From: Mercurialis annua | Taxonomy: Eukaryota > Streptophyta > Magnoliopsida > Malpighiales > Euphorbiaceae | Assembly (NCBI RefSeq): GCF_937616625.2 | Contig: NC_065570.1 | Location: 12,348,001-12,412,000 of the forward strand | Direction of reading: 5' to 3' | Length of the DNA stretch: 64,000 nt | Shown here: piece after piece, positions 57,991-64,000 of the stretch | Layout: each line of letters starts with the position of its first letter | Position numbering within the stretch: position 1 is the first letter of the stretch | Notes under the pieces: model-generated | Told to the model about the DNA's origin: nothing | Seen by the model: only the letters and a program-made list of their open reading frames with translations | Database searches by the model: none | Made by a program: the position numbers and the translations under genes

Positions 57991-59430
57991 AATTGTCGGT
58001 CGGTTCGGTCGACCGAACCGAAAAAACCGAAAACCGAAATTGGAAACCGAAAAAAGGTATTTTTGAAATTAAAAAACCAAAAAGGTATTTTTCGTAAATA
58101 AAAAAAGATAAAAAAAGAAAAATCAAAACTTGGCAGGTAAAAGTGTAAATAAGTTAGCAAAACATGTATTTTAGAAAATTACCACATATACTTATATTGG
58201 GATATAAAGATATAAAAGTAATTTTTTAAATTTTTAAAAGAAAATTTTGCATGAAATTATTATTTTATAGATCACTAATGTCTATCACACTTTCTTTTAA
58301 GGGATTTGTATTGAAAGCATTAAAATTATTTGGACAAAATAAATTAGAGAAATGTTAACTTAAGCGATTGATAAAGAAATAACAGAAAAGATGAAAGCTG
58401 TGGCATTGATGACCATGAACTAAAATCTGTATTAAGGATTTGATAAAATGACAAATTGAGTCCATTTAAAGCTAATACCAAAGCGATTTGTTGAATAAAA
58501 ATTTGAGCAAAATCCGTTCCAACAAGGACTCCACTCTAAACTAACAAACACTGAATTCTGGCTTTGTCTTATCTACTGGTTTTGGCATTGTCTACAAACT
58601 ATTAAAAGCCGTCAGCCTGTCCACTAATAAAACGTTTTATTTATTCTTAAACCTTTCAGTCCGAAATATAAAATTATAAGGAATTTTTATTTATTAATTT
58701 TTACTCACATGCTATATCAATAGCAGACTAAAAACCACACATTCAAACCATTCGTTTGAGGAAGTGATTTTCGGGCCTCTTTTAACCGGAAACCACTTTT
58801 TTCACTCCTCAATTTTTTTCTACTCAATAAAATTTATCTGGTTGTCTTTTTAATAAATATTTATTTTTGGATCTCAATTACTTAGAGGTTGAAGAAACTT
58901 TTTTTTAAAGAAGATAGCTTTTTTAGAGGGAGAAAACTATATCCTAATCAATCTCCTTCAAAATATCATATGTTTAAATTCTTTTTATATAATAAAATTG
59001 TCTTATTTGGTTTGCATTTGTAAAGATCATATGTTTAAATTTTTTTTATATGACTTTCATCCCATAAATTTTTTACATAATTATTTACAATCTATAAAAA
59101 AATATAAAATACGGTTTAATCACTTTTATAGAAGTAGATTGTTTAAATAAATTATTTATAAAAGTACAATTTAAAAAAGAAGTTATAAAAATAATTACAT
59201 AAATATTAATATTAATAAGTTTTTTACTTATTTATATTAATGTACATTTTTATATAAACATATTAATAAATTGCTTATACAAGTAGTTAAAATGGAGAGC
59301 ATTTAATTTTAACATATAATTGGCATATTTCTATATATTAAATACTTACTTATATTTATATTTCAATTTCTAATTATAATAATAATATTTATTTAAATAA
59401 TAATAATAAAATATATAATTATGAGTATTT
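57991..59430. other. AT-rich non-coding stretch
   Basis: Begins with a CCGAACCGAAAA-type pentamer-rich patch (58000-58060). No gene, RNA or clear element seen in the rest. Confidence 0.4.
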
Positions 59431-59476
59431 ATATATATATACACACACATATACACATATATGTGTGTGTACACAC

Positions 59477-59520
<44 letters not shown>
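59429..59520. repeat. Compound TA/CA/TG microsatellite
   Basis: Runs of TATATA, ACACAC, GTGTGT and TATATA in succession; self-complementary. Confidence 0.9.
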
Positions 59521-59521
<1 letters not shown>

Positions 59522-60032
59522 AACAAAGGTGTAAAACCAATCACTGGAACCTTTAGGAGGTGTTCGACCGGTGACAGACGATGGCCGCCCTCTACCACCT
59601 CCTTTGTATGCATGAACATTATTTGTTAATAATTTTTTATTATGTTTAGATCTAATAAAAATTATTTTTATATTTCATTTATTTGACCATTAAAAACTAA
59701 TTGTCTATAACTTATGATATAATTTAATGTTTATTAACTAAAAATGTGTTTGGATATATGGATTTGAATTTGGAATATGGAATTTTACATTTCAAATCTT
59801 ACATTTCAAATTTCCGAAGTTCAAATCTATTGTTTAGATAAAGAAAAAAAAATTGAAATCTCAATATATATATATAATATTTAACTAATTATTAATTTTA
59901 AATATTCTATTTTTTTAAACAATAAATATTTTTTTAAATAATAATTCAAAAAATGTATTTTTTTTACATCGAATCAAACCAAATTTTTTTCAAAATAAAA
60001 AAGAACTAAAACTTTCAAATTAATAATTTTTT

Positions 60033-60412
60033 GGCTTAATTACTTAAAAAAATTCCACCTTGAATTTTTTTTTCGTTTATACCCTGACCTTGTAAAAGAG
60101 TCATTTGTACCCAATTTTGAGTTTTTTGGTTTCATCTCTACCCAAAAGTACTAAAATTGCCTCTTTTCCCTTGGAAAAAATTTAAGATAATCCTTCAATT
60201 TATATTTATATACTAATTAGATGTATGATATAATCTTTTATTTAATTTTTTTTAATTTTTTTTATCCTTTAATTCATTTAGTTATCAATTATATTTTTGT
60301 ACTGGGTAGAGATGAAACCTAAAAACTCCAAATTGGGTACAAATGACTTTTTACAAGGTCAGGGTATAAACGAAAAAAAAGTTCAAGGTGGGTTTTTTTA
60401 AATAATTAGGTC
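60033..60412. mobile_element. Long-TIR MITE (Mutator-type), 380 bp
   Basis: Starts GGCTTAATTACTTAAA and ends TTTAAATAATTAGGTC. TIRs of about 130 bp (TATACCCTGACCTTGTAAAA against TTTTTACAAGGTCAGGGTAT). 9-bp duplication TAATTTTTT / AAATTTTTT with one mismatch (60024-60032, 60413-60421). It resembles the nested MITE at 33314 in its end words. Confidence 0.88.
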
Positions 60413-60704
60413 AAATTTTTTCGAAACAAATTGAACTGGTTAATTTTTTTGGTTTGGTTTATATTATAATTTAACCAAATTTTTTATGTTCAAAATCGAA
60501 CCGAAAAACAAAATTTTTATAAAATCAATTTTATCCAAACAATTTTGTTTCCATTTTTTATAACATAAAACCAACCCAAAATTTTCAAAGAAATAATTTT
60601 TCAAAACAAAAAATTTCCAATATTTTAAAAATTATTCCGAATAATGTTTTTAAAATTTCCCAAAAAACAAATTCCAAAAAAAAAATTCCCGAAAAGGAGA
60701 TTGC

Positions 60705-61392
60705 TCCTTCTCTTCCGAGGGATCCGCCGCCACCCTATGACGTTTTTTTTTTCAAAAAATTTCAAATTTTTTTTTAAGAAAAACTTATAAAAATAAAAAA
60801 TTTCTGTCGGGAAGGTGGCAGCAGGTATATCGGAATCTCCTCCATAGGAAAAAAATTCAGTTGGTTGGTGGCCGCGGGTACCTCGAAAGGGGAGCTTAAT
60901 CCTCTGGAAAAAAAAAATCGAAATTTTTTTTTTCGGAAAACAATTTCCGTTTGACGGTCATAGCGGGTACCTCGGAAGAGAAGGAGCTGAATCCTTCGGA
61001 AAACATTTTCAAGAAAAAACATTTTCGACGCCGACAGTGGATACCTCGGAAGAGGAGCCTGATCCTCCAAAAAAATTAGGAAAAAAAATTTCGGAAAAAA
61101 TATGTGGATTTAAAAAACGGAAAAAAATTGTCGGAAAAAAATTTCCTTCAGAGGCCGGCAGCGGTTACCTCAGAAGAGGAGGAACTTAATTCTCTAGAAA
61201 AAAATCGAAAAAACATTTTCGAAAAAAATATGTGGATTAAAAAAATTTGGAAAACTTTTTCGTCGGACATCGGCAGCGGGTATCTTGTAAGAGGAGGAGC
61301 CTGATCCTTCAGGAAAAAAATTTCGGAAAAAATGATTGTCGGACAGCGACGACGAGTATCTTGGAAATGGAGAAACAGGCTCTTCCTCCATA
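60705..61392. repeat. Minisatellite with GC-rich core, about 7 copies
   Basis: The core GGCAGCGGGTACCTCGGAAG followed by AGGAGCCTGATCCTC recurs at about 60813, 60871, 60955, 61028, 61151, 61266 and 61336, separated by GGAAAAAAATTTCGGAAAAA-type A-rich spacers of varying length. The ORFs on both strands here follow from the repeats. Confidence 0.8.
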
Positions 61393-61689
61393 ATATTTTT
61401 TTAAAAAAAAAACATTCGGAAAAATACTTGCCGGATAATTTTTTTAATTTTTTCCATTTGAATCGGGTTATAGTCGATTTTCGATTGAATTAATTCCATA
61501 GGTTATAGAAGTCATTTCAAATCCTCAACTTTGTATGTGTTAAAATTAACTTGGATTTAACTCAAATCTAAATCCAACAAATTTTACAATCCAAATAGAG
61601 AATTTGGCTCAAATCCAAATCCATAGAGGATTTGGCTCAAATCCAAATCCATATCCAAATCCACTCTCATCCAAACGCACCCTTAGCGA

Positions 61690-62080
61690 GTTGACACCTA
61701 ATTACTTTCAATTTCTTTAACGATTTGGTACTCATTTTTAATTTTATTATCAATTTAATACCTCATTTTCAATTCCGTTAATAATTTAGTACAAAAAAAT
61801 AACATAAACACTAAATGTTTACATAATTAAAAGTGAGGCCATCATATAAAATTTGCAAATATGAGTATCAAACTATAAATTATAATATAAGTTGAAAATC
61901 TCAGAATAATTTTCTCTTGATTTTAATATTTCATATAATTGAAAAGAGGGTTTTAGTTATAAAAAAACACTAAATTGTGAGTTATTACATAATAATTTGT
62001 CAAACAATTGATAGAAAAAAACAACAATACGGACATAAACTCACCCGGATAATAGTAATTAACCCTTAGATTGAAAGAAA
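61690..62080. other. AT-rich spacer upstream of MIR160
   Basis: Contains worn inverted fragments of TTTGGTACTCATTTT type (61725-61800). No gene seen. Confidence 0.4.
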
Positions 62081-62303
62081 AAAAAAGCAGAAGTGAAAGG
62101 AGGAATAGTGAAGTACTGAATCTGAATCAGCTTTAAGAAAGGAAACAAAATCCAAAGAAAGTTAACCTGTAAAACCCAGGCAGCTTTGGCTCTATCTATG
62201 CAACAATTTCATCCAAATTATATTTAATAATTCCCTTCTTTGCCGCCTTCTTTCTTTCCCATTCCCATGGACTTTCTTCTGTCTTTTTCTTCTATTTTCT
62301 CTC

Positions 62304-62310
62304 TATAAAT
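62304..62310 (+). promoter_or_regulatory. TATA box of the MIR160 gene
   Basis: TATAAAT in a CT-rich plant core promoter about 280 bases before the mature miRNA; transcription would start near 62335. The upstream CT-rich region (62240-62300) is in keeping with a plant pol II promoter. Confidence 0.55.
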
Positions 62311-62559
62311 TCCCACCCTCTAAATTCTCTTCCTTACTCTTCTTTTTTCTTCCATTAAAACACAAAAAAAATGTAAAAACAAGTTCACTTTTTGATTAAC
62401 TTTTGTGTATTTTGCAGGTTGAGGAAGAAGAAAAACTATCTTAATAATTGTTTGAAATTACCAACGAATTGTAGCTTAAACAGTATAAACGCTGGACAAC
62501 AATCTGCTAGGTCGTGAGATCAATTCCTTCCACACTCGCTCTTTCTTCCCCGATTATAG
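62311..62559 (+). ncRNA. Probable 5' part of the MIR160 primary transcript
   Basis: Between the TATA box and the hairpin lies a pyrimidine-rich leader without long ORF. A TTTTGCAG|GTTGAGG site near 62418 looks like a splice acceptor, but no convincing distant donor was found. Confidence 0.4.
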
Positions 62560-62700
62560 AAAACAAAATTGTCTGAAATTGTTGATCTGCCTGGCTCCCT
62601 GAATGCCATGTAAGCAGCTTGTCAAAAAAGGTTGGCAATTTTTTTATTTGGCATTAGGGGAGCCATGCAGGCCCTTCTCAGATGATTTCAAAATCATCAC
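62560..62700 (+). ncRNA. MIR160: miR160 precursor (MIR160)
   Basis: The 5' arm at 62588-62608 is a 21-nt miR160 (TGCCTGGCTCCCTGAATGCC plus A), one base from the commonest plant form, which has T where this has A at position 15. The 3' arm at 62651-62671 is its star strand (GCATTAGGGGAGCCATGCAG plus G), complementary with three mismatches and with the 2-nt 3' overhangs of a DCL1 product. The loop is about 40 bases; below the duplex, GAAATTGTTGATC and GATGATTTC continue the stem. miR160 is conserved across land plants and targets transcripts of the auxin response factors ARF10, ARF16 and ARF17, restraining auxin signalling in root caps, leaves and embryos. No transposon disrupts the hairpin. 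I infer a functional locus. Confidence 0.95.
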
Positions 62701-63399
62701 ATTCCCCATTTTTTGTAAGTTTTTAATCATTTTTCATTTCAGTTTTTTATTTTCGTACATATAATATATGCATGTTGCTAGATTAATTGATTAAAGATAT
62801 ATGTGATTTTAGTATAAGGAGCTGTTTCTATCTATGAACAATGCAAATCTCTATTATATCAGTCAATACTACTCCCATACTTTGTTGAAGATGACATATG
62901 AGAATATAATATAAGATTTAGTTAGGTCTAATTTCTTTTTCAAAATATAATATAAGATATATGATCCTAAATATATAGTCAAGTCTCTTTCAATTATTTC
63001 ATATTAAAAATAATAAAATTATAGTTTAAATTATTTATTATATTGATAATTTCATTCCGTACTAGATCGAAAAGTTAAGATTTTGATTTTTGAACAAATG
63101 TTATTTAATTAATTATACATTTACATATTTGATCGCAAAGTCGTTTTTTTTTTGCTGTGATTTATTCTAACCTTATTTTTCAAAAATGTCATATTTAATC
63201 TATTTTGCATTTTGAGCTTTCAGTTATAGCCATTTATTCAATTTAATTAGTTATTCATTCGAAAAATGCCAATGTTTTTAATTTTAAAGACATATAATCA
63301 AATTCTTTAATTTCTTCAATTGTATTTATATTAATTAGTACTAGTAGTGTTTCCTTTTAGATGTATTCTTCTAATGAAACACACGTAGAAAATCTTACA

Positions 63400-63575
63400 T
63401 ATACAGTCACTACATCATCCGTAAAGTTGCCGATCACACTATGACACATCAAAATGATGATAATGTTATAAAATCATCATTAAAATTTATACAGATGTAT
63501 ATAATATTGTCATTATTTTGATGACATGTTATAATGTGATTGCTCAGTCCCCAAATAACGTGGTGGTTTGAGTGT
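63400..63575. mobile_element. MITE of the GATCACACTATGACA family
   Basis: An inverted repeat pairs CCGATCACACTATGACACAT (about 63429) with ATGACATGTTATAATGTGATT (about 63520). Arms continue inward (CAAAATGATGATAAT / TTGTCATTATTTTG) and outward (to GTGGTGGTTTGAGTG). Related to the MITEs at 18560 and 19197. No ORF. Confidence 0.65.
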
Positions 63576-64000
63576 ATTTAAAAAAAATTCAAAATATCCA
63601 TATTAATTTTTTTAAAAAGGTTCATTTAAATGACAAAATTGTCTCATATAGAAACACTAAAACTCAATATGCTAATAAATATTTTCTTTATTCCTCTAAT
63701 TAAAAAAAAGAGTAGATGTTTTTTAGAATTTATTATTGAAATTTAAAATATATAATTACTTTGGAACATAGAAATGGAAAAAGAACATCTAAAAGGGAGT
63801 AGAGAGTATTGTTTGATGAAAAAAAAATAGATTTAATCTGACTAAAAGAAAAAAAAATGTTAAATTGGATAAATGGCATGTAAATACAATTTCAAGTGTA
63901 AAATAGATTAAATATAAATTTTTTAAAAGGTTTAATTAAAGTTGACCGCACTAAAAATGTTTGATTTTTCATAGACAAATTTCCTATTTTTATACATTTT
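63576..64000. other. AT-rich non-coding end of window
   Basis: No feature recognised. Confidence 0.4.

Larger units (their letters stand above)
59745..61684. mobile_element. Non-autonomous DNA transposon with GTGTTTGGAT-type ends
   Basis: The left end (GTGTTTGGATATATGGATTT at about 59752) is the inverted partner of the right end (CCAAATCCACTCTCATCCAAACGCACCC, last 12 bases ATCCAAACGCAC). GGGTGYGTTTGG ends are common to plant PIF/Harbinger and related elements. A clean short duplication could not be fixed. The interior holds a nested MITE (60033-60412) and a minisatellite (60705-61392); no transposase. Confidence 0.5.

Noticed and set aside
59419..59619. ORF with THTHTH and YIYIYI runs
   Set aside because: It is a translation of the compound microsatellite.

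Overview
This window is plant nuclear DNA, almost certainly from a eudicot. The evidence is AT-rich intergenic sequence packed with nested plant transposons (Ty1-copia, Ty3-gypsy, L1-type LINE, tRNA-derived SINEs, Mutator-like elements and MITEs), GT-AG introns, TATA-box promoters and a recognisable plant microRNA gene (MIR160). Nothing in the sequence fixes the species. Only two loci look like host genes: a small two-exon gene for a secreted cysteine-rich peptide (19065-19597, +) and MIR160 (hairpin about 62560-62700, +).

Layout. 1-4340: AT-rich, with LTR relics and a probable solo LTR (2298-3989). 4346-18550: a decayed Ty1-copia element split by a very young 9.3-kb Ty3-gypsy-type element (5604-14882, minus orientation, gag only, no pol, 2.5-kb LTRs, TSD AAGAA). 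18560-20150: the cysteine-rich peptide gene, with related MITEs in its promoter side and its intron. 20441-20533: (TA)n. 20812-26380: two minus-strand L1-type LINE fragments abutting each other. 26385-28290: AT-rich degenerate repeats. 28295-33984: a second, complete Ty1-copia element (TSD GCTAA) whose 3' LTR carries a long-TIR MITE that itself carries another. 34761-35391: two tRNA-derived SINEs with clear target-site duplications. 36639-37005: another 9-bp-TSD MITE. 38255-40428: a convergent pair of gene relics (coiled-coil/TM protein, and PB1-like domain protein).

40851-47887 is the most striking object: a 7-kb Mutator-like element (9-bp TSD TTTCTCAAA, degenerate TIRs, GC-rich hairpin arrays inside both ends). 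It carries two convergent multi-exon genes: a FAR1-like/MULE transposase with SWIM and OTU-protease-like domains (+), and a plant mobile domain (PMD) gene (-). Both are lightly damaged by frameshifts or a stop.

48000-62000 is mostly non-coding: a tandem repeat (49560-49856), an LTR related to the gypsy LTRs above but in opposite orientation (51786-54645, with a perfect 82-bp duplication), a large 9-bp-TSD long-TIR element with a similar one inside it (55530-56895), a palindromic GTGTATTT/AAATACAC region, and a GGGTGCGTTTGG-type element enclosing a GC-rich minisatellite. 62080-64000 holds the MIR160 gene, its TATA promoter and a downstream MITE.

All boundaries, splice sites and identities were read by eye; no database search was possible. 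The strongest calls are those with exact target-site duplications or catalytic motifs.
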